Below, piece by piece: positions 54,868 to 64,000 of a DNA stretch of 64,000 bases. The stretch comes from Mycobacterium angelicum (GTDB lineage Bacteria > Actinomycetota > Actinomycetes > Mycobacteriales > Mycobacteriaceae). A program made the position numbers and the translations under genes. Below the pieces are notes generated by a model, which ran no database searches, was not told the origin of the DNA, and saw nothing but the letters and a program-made list of their open reading frames with translations. The DNA is taken from NCBI RefSeq assembly GCF_002086155.1, contig NZ_MVHE01000020.1:1-64000 (forward strand), given 5' to 3'. The stretch's first letter is position 1. Each line of letters begins with the position of its first letter.

Positions 54868-55236
54868 TCACCGCTGAATTTCGTAATGCGGGTTGTAGAT
54901 GGCCTTGGTGCCGTTCTCCAGCTTGCCCAACCGGCCCCGGACCCGCAGCGTGCGGCCGGAGTCGATGCCGGGTATCCGGCGCTGCCCCAGCCACACCAGC
55001 GTCACCGTGTCGGTGCCGTCGAACAGTTCGGCGCGCACACCGCCTGAGCATCCCTTGCCGTTGGTTTCCACACTGCGCAACATGCCCACCATCGTGACCT
55101 CCTGGCCGCGCTGGCAATCGATGACGCGCTGCGCGCCGGTATTGGCTACCTCGTCGGAGAGTTCTTCGACGTCGCGCTGCTCCGGGTCCTCCGTCAAACG
55201 ACGGGTGAGCCGGCGCAAATAACCCTGGGCCTTCAT
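54868..55236 (-). CDS. OB-fold nucleic-acid-binding protein, Rv2694c-like
   Basis: A 122-residue protein. GQEVTMVGMLRSVETNG...GVRAELFDGTDTVTLVWLGQRRIPGIDSGRTLRVRGRLGK is an anticodon-binding-type OB fold as in RecG/tRNA synthetases. The N-terminal 40 residues are charged and helical. ATG 55236 follows AGGAG at six bases and gives the H37Rv length. Function unknown; it is paired with the DUF3159 gene across actinobacteria. Confidence 0.85.
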   Translation of the reverse strand: MKAQGYLRRLTRRLTEDPEQRDVEELSDEVANTGAQRVIDCQRGQEVTMVGMLRSVETNGKGCSGGVRAELFDGTDTVTLVWLGQRRIPGIDSGRTLRVRGRLGKLENGTKAIYNPHYEIQR

Positions 55237-55375
55237 GGCCTCTCCTGACACTTCACCGTCGGTACGGAATGACTGTTAGCGATTGGCATTCCATCATGCC
55301 AACGGTCACCGTAGACCTGTTGGTTCCCGTCCGCCAGGCAGACCAAACTGTGATTTTGGCCCAGTTCTGGGCACC

Positions 55376-56098
55376 ATGCACTATCAGGGGGTGGTTGTCG
55401 ATCTGCGCGGTGTCACGACCGTCTTGTTGCCCGGTACCGGCTCCGACGACGGCTACGTCTACCGGGCGTTTTCCGGCCCACTGCGGGCGGTCGGCGCGGT
55501 CGTGGTCACCCCGCCGCCAGAGCCGGATCAGCTAGTCAGCGGCTATCTGGCCGTCTTGGACGACGCCGCGCGCAGCGGCCCGATCGGCGTCGGCGGAGTG
55601 TCGATCGGAGCCGCCGTGGCCGCCGCGTGGGCTCTGGCTCATCCCGATCGGGTGGTCGCCGTTCTGGCCGCGCTGCCGCCGTGGACGGGATCGCCCGAAT
55701 CGGCGCCGGCTGCGCAGGCCGCGCGGTACACCGCCGCGCAGCTACGCAGTGACGGTTTGGCGGCGACGACGGCGAAGATGCGCGCCTCCAGCCCGCCCTG
55801 GCTGGCCGCGGAGTTGACGCGATCGTGGCAGGCCCAGTGGCCGCATTTGCCCGACGCAATGGAGGAGGCGGCCGGCTACGGGGGGCCCAGCCACGCCGAG
55901 CTGGCCCGGCTGGCTACGCCGCTGGGGGTGGCCGCCGCCATCGACGATCCGATCCACCCGCTACAGGTCGGTCTCGACTGGGTGAGCGCCGCGCCTCATG
56001 CCGCGCTGCGGACGGTCACCCTCGACGAAATCGGCGCGGACACCGCCGCGTTGGGCGCGGCCTGCCTGGCCGCTCTTGCGGCGATCGAACTGCCTTAA
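55376..56098 (+). CDS. Alpha/beta-hydrolase-fold protein, Rv2695-like
   Basis: A 240-residue protein. VGGVSIGAAVAAAWALAHPDRVVAVLAALPP is the nucleophile elbow (G-V-S-I-G) and following helix. TTVLLPGTGSDDGYVYRAF gives the oxyanion region. A clear late His is not obvious (the C-terminus runs ADTAALGAACLAALAAIELP), so the catalytic triad may be incomplete. ATG 55376 is the only reasonable start near the fold. Four-base convergent overlap with the DUF3710 gene. Confidence 0.78.
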   Translation: MHYQGVVVDLRGVTTVLLPGTGSDDGYVYRAFSGPLRAVGAVVVTPPPEPDQLVSGYLAVLDDAARSGPIGVGGVSIGAAVAAAWALAHPDRVVAVLAALPPWTGSPESAPAAQAARYTAAQLRSDGLAATTAKMRASSPPWLAAELTRSWQAQWPHLPDAMEEAAGYGGPSHAELARLATPLGVAAAIDDPIHPLQVGLDWVSAAPHAALRTVTLDEIGADTAALGAACLAALAAIELP

Positions 56099-56853
56099 CC
56101 GCCGCCGGTGCTGCGCAGCTGCTGCATCGCCGATCCCTCGGCGCCGCGACGCGGGGCCGGTTCACTGGATTCCTGTTGTGCTGATCCCTGTTCAGCGGTT
56201 TGCTCTGCGGCCTGTTGGGCCGCCGCTTCGCGGAGCTGCTGCACCATGGGTTCGGGCAACTGAACCGGCAGCGGCGTGCGAACCGGCAGCGGGGTATCGC
56301 CACGGCGAACGACGGTGTCCGCCAACGCCTCCCGCGCCTCGTCGGTCAGCGCGTCGATGGTCTCGTGCGGCCCGTTGACGACGCAGCGGATCATCCAGCG
56401 GTAGCCGTCGACGCCGATGAAGCGCACCACGCCGGACGCGGTGCCGATCACTTCGCGGCCCCACGGGCCGTCCTTGATGGAGACCTGGGCGGAGTCCTTG
56501 CGCAGCGAGTCGGCGAGCTCGCTGGCCACCTCCCGCCACAGACCGGCGCTCTTGGGCGCCGCGTACGCCGCGATCGTGAAACGCCCGTTGGGCGTGACGA
56601 CCCACACCGCGCTGGGCACCCCGGTCTCGGTCAGCTCGACCTGCACCTGACCCGCGGCCGGCATGGGAATCAGCACCGACCCCAGGTCGAGCCGGGCCAA
56701 CTCCGCGGCCGACGGGTCGTCGAAGTCTTCGATGTCGAAGGGCCCCTGCAGCTCATCGTCGGTGTCGTCGGCGTCAACTGGCGCCTCGACGTCGGGTTCT
56801 ACCGGCTTGCCGGCAGTGCTGTCGTTGTCGCCTTTGCGTCTACCGAATGCCAT
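56095..56853 (-). CDS. DUF3710 protein, Rv2696c-like
   Basis: A 252-residue conserved actinobacterial protein. It begins MAFGRRKGDND with an acidic linker (EAPVDADDTDDELQGPFDIEDFDD), followed by a beta-rich domain (LGSVLIPMPAAGQVQVELTETGVPSAVWVVTPNGRFTIAAYAAPKSAGLWREVASELADSL) and a Gln/Ala-rich tail. It has no membrane segment and its role is unknown. Its ATG immediately follows the dut stop (TGA-ATG), so it is co-translated with dut. Confidence 0.87.
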   Translation of the reverse strand: MAFGRRKGDNDSTAGKPVEPDVEAPVDADDTDDELQGPFDIEDFDDPSAAELARLDLGSVLIPMPAAGQVQVELTETGVPSAVWVVTPNGRFTIAAYAAPKSAGLWREVASELADSLRKDSAQVSIKDGPWGREVIGTASGVVRFIGVDGYRWMIRCVVNGPHETIDALTDEAREALADTVVRRGDTPLPVRTPLPVQLPEPMVQQLREAAAQQAAEQTAEQGSAQQESSEPAPRRGAEGSAMQQLRSTGGG

Positions 56854-57318
56854 TCACAAACTCGCATGTCCGCCGGAGGAACCGTGACCACCGTCGCCAC
56901 GGGATGTCTGGGCCAGCCCGGCCTCGTCGAAGGACGACACCTCAACCAGCTCTACCAATTCAACCCGCTGCACCAGCAACTGGGCGATACGGTCGCCGCG
57001 ATTCACCTTGATCGGCGTCGCGGGGTCGAGGTTGATCAGTGCGACCTTGATCTCGCCACGGTAGCCCGCATCGATGGTGCCGGGGCTGTTGACGATCGAC
57101 AGCCCTACCCGCGAAGCCAAACCCGACCGCGGATGGACCAGCCCCACCATGCCGTACGGGACGGCGACAGCCACACCCGTGCGGACCAAGGCGCGGTGTC
57201 CCGGAGCCAGCTCGATGTCTTCTGCGCTGTAGAGATCGACTCCGGCGTCGCCGTCGTGAGCACGGTTGGGCATCGGCAGCCCTGGATCTAGGCGAACAAC
57301 GGCAAGAGTGGTCGACAC
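56854..57318 (-). CDS. dut: dUTP pyrophosphatase Dut
   Basis: A 154-residue trimeric dUTPase that hydrolyses dUTP to dUMP and may also deaminate dCTP, as in M. tuberculosis. The five motifs are visible: [76 protein letters not shown], and the C-terminal [10 protein letters not shown] arm. GTG 57318 gives the exact H37Rv length. The open frame upstream (to 57654) is antisense to the DUF3093 gene. Confidence 0.95.
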   Translation of the reverse strand: MSTTLAVVRLDPGLPMPNRAHDGDAGVDLYSAEDIELAPGHRALVRTGVAVAVPYGMVGLVHPRSGLASRVGLSIVNSPGTIDAGYRGEIKVALINLDPATPIKVNRGDRIAQLLVQRVELVELVEVSSFDEAGLAQTSRGDGGHGSSGGHASL

Positions 57319-57343
57319 GGGGGCACAGACTACCCTTGACCGG

Positions 57344-57820
57344 ATGTCTAATACCCGCGTCGCGCCGCATAACGTGCGATATCGCGAGCGACTCTGGGTG
57401 CCGTGGTGGTGGTGGCCGCTGGCGCTGGCGCTGGCGGCGCTGATCGCGACCGAAGTCAACCAGGGAGTTCCCGCCCTGCCTGACTGGCTGCCGTTCATCA
57501 CGCTGTTCGCCGTCGCGGCCGGTGCACTGCTATGGCTGGGCCGCATCGAGATTCGGGTCACCGCCGGATCAGACGGTGTCGAACTCTGGGCCGCCGAGGC
57601 GCATCTGCCGGTCACGGTGATCACCCGATCCGCCGAAGTCGCGCGCACCGCCAAGTCGGCGGCCTTGGGCCGCCAGCTCGACCCGGCGGCCTTCGTTCTG
57701 CACCGAGCATGGGTCGGCCCGATGATTCTGCTGGTACTTGACGACCCCGACGATCCGACGCCGTACTGGCTGGTGAGCTGCCGCCACCCGGAGCGGGTGC
57801 TGTCGGCACTGAGAAGCTGA
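57344..57820 (+). CDS. DUF3093 membrane protein, Rv2698-like
   Basis: A 158-residue protein with two adjacent membrane helices ([39 protein letters not shown]) followed by a cytoplasmic beta-rich domain ([34 protein letters not shown]). DUF3093 is actinobacterial and uncharacterised. ATG 57344 lies 25 bases from the divergent dut start, so the two share a promoter region. Confidence 0.87.
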   Translation: MSNTRVAPHNVRYRERLWVPWWWWPLALALAALIATEVNQGVPALPDWLPFITLFAVAAGALLWLGRIEIRVTAGSDGVELWAAEAHLPVTVITRSAEVARTAKSAALGRQLDPAAFVLHRAWVGPMILLVLDDPDDPTPYWLVSCRHPERVLSALRS

Positions 57821-57829
57821 GTGCGGCTC

Positions 57830-58132
57830 TCAGGCCGCGCAGTCGGTACAGATCATCACGCCGTTCTTCTCGCTGGCCAACCGGCTGCGGTGCTGCACCA
57901 AGAAGCAGCTCGAGCAGGTGAACTCGTCGGCCTGCTTGGGAATGACGCGCACCGACAGCTCTTCGCCGGACAAGTCGGCGCCGGGCAATTCGAAAGATTC
58001 CGCGGATTCTGATTCATCCACGTCGACGACTGCCGATGCCGCCTCGTTCCGGCGTGCTTTGAGTTCCTCCAGCGAATCCTCCGAGACTTCGTCGGTCTCG
58101 GTGCGCCGCGGAGCGTCATAGTCGGTAGGCAT
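57830..58132 (-). CDS. DUF4193 small acidic zinc-binding-type protein, Rv2699c-like
   Basis: A 100-residue, strongly acidic protein ([41 protein letters not shown]). The C-terminal [30 protein letters not shown] carries two C-x2-C pairs, a likely zinc ribbon. It is nearly invariant among mycobacteria, highly expressed in several, and of unknown function. ATG 58132 has a GGGGACAG-type purine-rich leader. It converges on the DUF3093 gene. Confidence 0.9.
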   Translation of the reverse strand: MPTDYDAPRRTETDEVSEDSLEELKARRNEAASAVVDVDESESAESFELPGADLSGEELSVRVIPKQADEFTCSSCFLVQHRSRLASEKNGVMICTDCAA

Positions 58133-58316
58133 TGTCCTGTCCCCTCACATGCCCTCATAAAGTTCAAGCAACGCTTTGTACCAGCGTCGAACGCATCCAC
58201 CAAATGATTCGTGCCCGTATCTCGGGAGATTCGACTGTGATTTACGTCACACCCCTGACTTGACCCTTGTGCTCGGCCTTTAACGGTGCGCTTCGCGTGC
58301 GGTTTCACCTCACCGT

Positions 58317-58530
58317 CCGCCTCCTCAACGTGCCGTGCCGGCACGCATCGTCGGCAGACTTGAGCCCGATGATCCGCCTCCTCAACGTGCCGTGCCGGCA
58401 CGCATCGTCGGCAGACTTGAGCCCGATGATCCGCCTCCTCAACGTGCCGTGCCGGCACGCATCGTCGGCAGACTTGAGCCCGATGATCCGCCTCCTCAAC
58501 GTGCCGTGCCGGCACGCATCGTCGGCAGAT
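58317..58530 (+). repeat. 57-bp tandem repeat, about 3.7 copies, upstream of cei
   Basis: The block CCGCCTCCTCAACGTGCCGT...CTTGAGCCCGATGAT recurs at 58317, 58374, 58431 and 58488 with a constant 57-base period, essentially without substitutions. The last copy is cut after GGCAGA. Each unit contains the perfect palindrome GTGCCGGCAC. As 57 is a multiple of three, frames in both strands stay open through it, but none resembles a protein. It fills the gap between the divergent DUF4193 and cei genes, ending about 13 bases before the cei start. Confidence 0.95.
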
Positions 58531-58542
58531 TAAAGTGCACGT

Positions 58543-59193
58543 GTGGTCGCACAAATCACCGAGGGTACCGCCTTTGACAAGCACGGTCGCCCATTCCGGC
58601 GGCGCAACCCTCGTCCTGCCATCGTCGTGGTCATTTTCCTGGTGGTGGTGACGGGTGTGGTGTGGACGGTCGCGCTGACTCGACCGGTGGATGTTCGCGA
58701 AGCCGCCGTGTGCAACCCGCCGCCGCAAGCCGCCGATGCGGGACCGACCAGGCTCGGCGAGCAGGTGCCACGCAGCGAAATGACCGACGTCTCGCCGGCC
58801 AAACTCAGCGACACCAAGGTCCGCGTGCTCAATGCCAGCGGGCGCGGCGGTCAGGCGGCCGACATCGCCGGCGCACTGCAGGATCTCGGGTTCGCCCAGC
58901 CGACATCGGCCAACGACCCGCTTTATGCCGGCACCCGACTGAACTGCCAAGGCCAGATCCGCTTCGGCACCGCCGGCCAAGCAGCCGCCGCTGCGGTATG
59001 GCTCGTCGCGCCGTGCACCGAGCTGTTCCACGACAGTCGCGCCGACGACTCCGTCGACCTCGCTCTGGGCACCGACTTCAGCTCGCTGGCGCACAGCGAC
59101 AACATCGACGCGGTGCTGGCCACGTTGCGCCCGGGAGCGACAGAGCCGGCAGATCACGCGCTACTGGCAAAGATCCACGCGAATAGCTGCTGA
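58543..59193 (+). CDS. cei: Cell-envelope-integrity protein Cei (Rv2700)
   Basis: A 216-residue membrane-anchored protein. A short basic cytoplasmic start (RRRNPRP) precedes the helix AIVVVIFLVVVTGVVWTVALT (about 25-45). The outside part is a LytR_C-like domain (KVRVLNASGRGGQAADIAGALQDLGFAQP...). In M. tuberculosis Cei is required for envelope integrity and virulence. Four cysteines fit two disulfides. GTG 58543 lies directly downstream of the 57-bp repeat array, which therefore must include or abut its promoter. Confidence 0.9.
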   Translation: MVAQITEGTAFDKHGRPFRRRNPRPAIVVVIFLVVVTGVVWTVALTRPVDVREAAVCNPPPQAADAGPTRLGEQVPRSEMTDVSPAKLSDTKVRVLNASGRGGQAADIAGALQDLGFAQPTSANDPLYAGTRLNCQGQIRFGTAGQAAAAAVWLVAPCTELFHDSRADDSVDLALGTDFSSLAHSDNIDAVLATLRPGATEPADHALLAKIHANSC

Positions 59194-59197
59194 CGGC

Positions 59198-60058
59198 TCA
59201 GTCCAGGATCGGGTCCAGGCCGTCGAATCGCTCCAGGGCCGCTAGCAGTTCGTCGGCGATTCCCGGCGCCGCAGCAACCACCAATCCGGCGCCGTTCACA
59301 TTCGGCGACGGCAACACGACCCGTGCGCCGGCCTCGGCCGCGATCAATGCGCCCGCCGCCGAATCCCACGGCTGCAGCCCGTGTTCGTAGTAGGCGTCCA
59401 GCTGGCCCGCGGCGACCATGCACAAATCCAGCGCCGCCGAGCCGATGCGACGCACATCGCGCACCACCGGGATCATCCGGGCCAGCAGCGCTGCCTGAAC
59501 GGCGCGGCGCCGCGGTGAGTACCCGAACCCGGTACCCAGCAACGCCATCGACAACTCGTCGACGCCGTTGCATGACAATGCCCGGGTCCCCTGCTCGTCA
59601 CTGACATGCGCGCCCAGGCCGGATGCCGCCGAATACACCTTGCCGGCCACGACGTCGGCAACCGCGCCGGCCACCGAGACGCCGCTGACCTGAGCTCCGA
59701 TCGACACCGCGTACGCGGCTATGCCGTACACGAAATTCACTGTGCCGTCGATGGGATCAAGCACCCAGGTGACCGTGTCGGCGACAGCAGAATCGGGCCC
59801 GCCGCCCTCCTCGCCGAGAATCGGATCACCAGGCCGCAGTCGAGCCAACCGGTCCCGCAACAGCCGTTCGGTTTCGGTGTCGACCACCGTCACCGGATCG
59901 GTAGGAGTGGTCTTTGTTCGCACCGCACCGCTTTCGGCGGCCTCGGCAGACGCGCCGAAAACCTCCGCGCGCCGATCCCGCACGAACGCAGCCGCCTCTG
60001 CGGCAAGGGTTTCGGCCACCGAGCGCAGCTGTGCGGGTTCATTGTGGGGTGGGGTCAC
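59198..60058 (-). CDS. suhB: Inositol monophosphatase family protein SuhB
   Basis: A 286-residue Mg2+-dependent phosphatase that releases myo-inositol for phosphatidylinositol, PIM and mycothiol synthesis. Metal-site motifs are complete: GEEGG, TWVLDPIDGTVNFVYG (D-P-I-D-G-T) and LQPWDSAAGALIAAEAGA. Start GTG 60058. It is divergent from ppgK with 61 bases between. Confidence 0.94.
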   Translation of the reverse strand: MTPPHNEPAQLRSVAETLAAEAAAFVRDRRAEVFGASAEAAESGAVRTKTTPTDPVTVVDTETERLLRDRLARLRPGDPILGEEGGGPDSAVADTVTWVLDPIDGTVNFVYGIAAYAVSIGAQVSGVSVAGAVADVVAGKVYSAASGLGAHVSDEQGTRALSCNGVDELSMALLGTGFGYSPRRRAVQAALLARMIPVVRDVRRIGSAALDLCMVAAGQLDAYYEHGLQPWDSAAGALIAAEAGARVVLPSPNVNGAGLVVAAAPGIADELLAALERFDGLDPILD

Positions 60059-60119
60059 CGGACTATCGCATCACACGGCTTAAGGTGGGCCGACAGCACA
60101 ATCTCGCCGAGGAGATTCG

Positions 60120-60902
60120 ATGACCAGCAGCGAGCTCGGTAACGACACGCCCCAGCGTCGCGGCTTCGGCATCGACGTCGGCGGAAGCGGCATCAAGGGC
60201 GGAATCGTCGACCTGGACACCGGCCAGTTGATCGGCGAGCGGCTCAAGCTGTTGACCCCGCAACCCGCCACTCCCTCGGCGGTCGCGAAGACCATCGCCG
60301 AGGTCGTCAACGGGTTCGGCTGGACGGGTCCGCTCGGGGTGACCTATCCCGGGGTGGTGACCCACGGCGTCGTGCAGACGGCGGCCAACGTGGATAAATC
60401 CTGGATCGGAACCAACGCGCACGACGTCATCAGCGCCGAACTGGACGGCCAGCAGGTCACGATTCTCAACGACGCCGACGCGGCCGGGCTGGCCGAAGAA
60501 CGCTACGGCGCGGGCCGCAACAACTCTGGCCTGGTTGTGCTGCTCACCTTCGGAACCGGAATCGGATCGGCGCTCATCCACAACGGCGTACTAATCCCTA
60601 ACACCGAGTTCGGCCATCTCGAGGTCGGCGGCAAGGAAGCCGAACAAAGGGCCGCATCATCGGTCAAAGAGCGCTACGACTGGAGCTATCAGAAGTGGGC
60701 CAAACAGGTGACACGCGTGCTCGTCGCCATTGAGAACGCCATCTGGCCGGACCTGTTCATCGCCGGCGGCGGTATCAGCCGCAAGGCCGACAAATGGGTG
60801 CCACTGCTGGAAAACCGCACTCCGGTGGTCCCTGCCACCCTGCAAAACGCCGCCGGGATAGTGGGCGCGGCCATGGCTTCAGTCACGGACGTGACGCACT
60901 GA
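60120..60902 (+). CDS. ppgK: Polyphosphate/ATP glucokinase PpgK
   Basis: A 260-residue ROK-family kinase that phosphorylates glucose with polyphosphate or [23 protein letters not shown] is phosphate 1, [19 protein letters not shown] carries the catalytic Asp, [33 protein letters not shown] phosphate 2 and the ROK region, and [15 protein letters not shown] the adenosine region. The length is normal. It precedes sigA by 176 bases on the same strand. Confidence 0.95.
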   Translation: MTSSELGNDTPQRRGFGIDVGGSGIKGGIVDLDTGQLIGERLKLLTPQPATPSAVAKTIAEVVNGFGWTGPLGVTYPGVVTHGVVQTAANVDKSWIGTNAHDVISAELDGQQVTILNDADAAGLAEERYGAGRNNSGLVVLLTFGTGIGSALIHNGVLIPNTEFGHLEVGGKEAEQRAASSVKERYDWSYQKWAKQVTRVLVAIENAIWPDLFIAGGGISRKADKWVPLLENRTPVVPATLQNAAGIVGAAMASVTDVTH

Positions 60903-61078
60903 TTTTGCCCGCTCGGGCAGTACAAGTGCCCAGTGAAGTTACAATGGTCGTCGGCGGCCGCCCAACCGATAGCGCGCGAGTACTCACGCTGATATCAACG
61001 CCGACATTCGACATAGCAGACACTTTCGGTTACGCATGCCCAGACCCACCGGAAGTGAGTCCAACCGAAGGGGTGTAT

Positions 61079-62617
<1,539 letters not shown>

Positions 62618-62624
62618 GACGCCG

Positions 62625-64000
62625 TCAGTCCGGACGTTCCAATTCTGTTCGAGCCTGGTCGATTTGGTCGTAGGCATACCTCACCATCTGGGCGGTGGTC
62701 ATCGCCTCACCCTTGCGTGCGAGCGATGTGTAAGTCGCCTCACCGAGCACATTGCGAAGATGAGCGATCGCGGTCTCGAACTCTGCCATAACGGGAAGCG
62801 CGGCCAGCGGGCTTGTGACGGCGAACCCGGCGATGGTCGCCGCCGGTTCGTATCGTTCGAGCCGGTCGAAAAACGCGGCCAGAAACCCCAGCGGGGTGCG
62901 AATCATGTATGTGTTGCCCGAGTCGTGAAAGTTACCGATCGCCAGGGTGAAGCAGTCGAAGGCAGCCAGCGGGTCGCCGTGTTCGGCCTCGACGCGACCC
63001 AGGTTGTAGGCAAGGATCGACAGATTGAAGCGGTTTCCGCTGTCCTGGGCGATCGCCAGGCCACGTCGCAGGGAAATGAGCGAGCCGACAGGGTCGGCGT
63101 CATAGAAGACGAAGCCGAAGGCGCTGAGTGCCCAGGAAAGTGCAAACGGGTTGCCGGTCGCTTGGGCGGCGTCGATCAAACCGTTCGCGGCGACCATCGC
63201 CTCGTCAACCGAACCGGTAACCCCCAGCGCGTTGACCAGGCACGCCCTGGTGAGCGTGTGGTCCTCGCGACTGCGTCCGAGCTGAGCACGACAACAACGA
63301 ATCCACCGTTCCGGCTGACCAACAGCAACGTAGCCAGCGCCAACGAAGCCCTCGGCGCCGTACGGAACGAACTCGCTCGCACGGGTAATCAGCCGCTCGG
63401 CGGCCTCGGTGTAGCGAATGCCCGGATCGATCCGTCCGGCCATGTAGCAATTCGACGCCAGCACATACAGGGCCGTGAGCCGGGGGTCGTCAGTGGCGCG
63501 TGCCGGCTCGATCAGCTCTTCGGCCCACGCGATCGGTTCGTAATTCTCGGTGAGAAAGCCGAACCATGCCGCATACGTTGCAATTGGGGCGGCAACATCA
63601 AGATCGCCGCGGTCGGCTGCCCAGCGAAACGCCGTTCGCAAGTTCGCCAACTCGGTTGCTAACCAGTCGTACGCGTCGCGCTGACGGGGGCTGCCCCAGA
63701 GCGCGAGGATGTCGTCTTCGCGGCCGGCGAAGTAACGGGCCTGCGCTGCACGTGCATCGTCAGCCTCACCCTTGGCCACGAGTTGTTCTTCGCCGAACTG
63801 GCGGATCGTTTCCAGCATCGAGAACCGGGTGCGTTCCGCAGACCGGTCGGCGACCAACAGCGATTTGCGCACCAGAGCGTCGACCAGATCCAGCACGACG
63901 TAATCACGGGAATCATCGGCCTCATCGAATCCGGATACGGCGCAGGCACTTTGGATGTCGAATCCGCCCGCGAACACCGAACACCGGTCCAGCAGCGCCT
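62625..64000 (-). CDS. Large ATPase/LuxR-type regulator, C-terminal part (cut by the window edge)
   Basis: The frame is open past the right edge, reading LDRCSVFAGGFDIQSACAV, the typical segment after the NB-ARC-like ATPase of mycobacterial cyclase/LuxR-class regulators. What is visible is the winged-helix part (DALVRKSLLVADRSAERTRFSMLETIRQFGEEQL) and then a TPR-like helical array to the C-terminus. No cyclase or C-terminal LuxR helix-turn-helix is seen in the visible part. Terminal stop at 62625. It converges on sigA with 7 bases between. The effector cannot be named without the N-terminus. Confidence 0.8.
   Translation of the reverse strand, partial: ALLDRCSVFAGGFDIQSACAVSGFDEADDSRDYVVLDLVDALVRKSLLVADRSAERTRFSMLETIRQFGEEQLVAKGEADDARAAQARYFAGREDDILALWGSPRQRDAYDWLATELANLRTAFRWAADRGDLDVAAPIATYAAWFGFLTENYEPIAWAEELIEPARATDDPRLTALYVLASNCYMAGRIDPGIRYTEAAERLITRASEFVPYGAEGFVGAGYVAVGQPERWIRCCRAQLGRSREDHTLTRACLVNALGVTGSVDEAMVAANGLIDAAQATGNPFALSWALSAFGFVFYDADPVGSLISLRRGLAIAQDSGNRFNLSILAYNLGRVEAEHGDPLAAFDCFTLAIGNFHDSGNTYMIRTPLGFLAAFFDRLERYEPAATIAGFAVTSPLAALPVMAEFETAIAHLRNVLGEATYTSLARKGEAMTTAQMVRYAYDQIDQARTELERPD

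Noticed and set aside
58305..58533. CRISPR-like array at the 57-bp repeats, or repeat-encoded proteins
   Set aside because: The units are contiguous with no spacers, and open frames in several registers only reflect a period divisible by three.
60794..61078. N-terminal extension of SigA to a 607-residue protein
   Set aside because: The extension overlaps ppgK in another frame; the GTG at 61079 with GAAGGGG matches known SigA starts.

Overview
This window is a chromosomal segment of a slow-growing Mycobacterium close to the M. tuberculosis/M. kansasii/M. marinum group. The evidence is the high GC, a PE_PGRS gene, MIRU-type intergenic repeats, and a long block whose order and proteins match the H37Rv stretch from clpC2 (Rv2667) to sigA (Rv2703). 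Family names come from sequence recognition by eye; no database search was run.

Layout. (1) 1-8286: the 3' part of a chimeric PE_PGRS gene, an Fe(II)/2-oxoglutarate hydroxylase (minus), then divergently a full carboxylic acid reductase translationally coupled to an MFS exporter. (2) 8292-17368: a ~9.06 kb integrative prophage-like element inserted in the 3' end of a tRNA-Val(CAC) gene. It is flanked by a 22-bp direct repeat and by paired ATAGCCC motifs just inside each end. It carries a degenerate Fe-S uracil-DNA-glycosylase-fold protein, a tyrosine integrase, an excisionase, a major capsid protein and two very basic small proteins. I see no large terminase, portal, protease or tail gene. The integrase 3' end is present twice, around a 1.1 kb insert with a 5'-truncated gene. 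(3) 17348-17852: tRNAs Val(CAC), Gly(GCC), Cys(GCA), Val(GAC), then a TacA-TacT type toxin-antitoxin pair with a candidate operator. (4) 19244-28163: accessory DNA with a membrane cytochrome b561-type/sulfite-oxidase fusion, a dead IS256-family transposase, a broken ESX-associated gene, two GreA-like proteins with an unlisted 29-residue membrane peptide, a DadA-like FAD oxidoreductase and an HD-domain protein. (5) 28173-62617: conserved core.

The core holds clpC2 with twin palindromic operators, a CtaG-like protein, a ZapE/AFG1-like ATPase, the Rv2671 RibD-like reductase, a TAP-type hydrolase lipoprotein without the expected nucleophile, aftC-msrB, the late haem genes hemE-hemY-hemQ with a methyltransferase, echA15, a DUF3000 protein, an RNase D-like exonuclease, dxs, a CBS protein, tandem arsA-arsB transporters, a PknH-like sensor-domain protein in the place where H37Rv has an ABC transporter, an rRNA methyltransferase, an APC permease, the TrkA-type pair ceoB-ceoC, the Rv2693c-Rv2696c group, dut, cei, suhB, ppgK and sigA. 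The right edge cuts a large ATPase/LuxR-type regulator.

Short tandem repeats are prominent: a perfect 2 x 50 bp MIRU-type repeat that supplies the start region of the DUF3000 gene, two related MIRU elements next to other start codons, and a 57-bp repeat (about 3.7 copies) upstream of cei. The capsid-bearing, packaging-less element with its rearranged integrase locus is the most likely place for undescribed biology.
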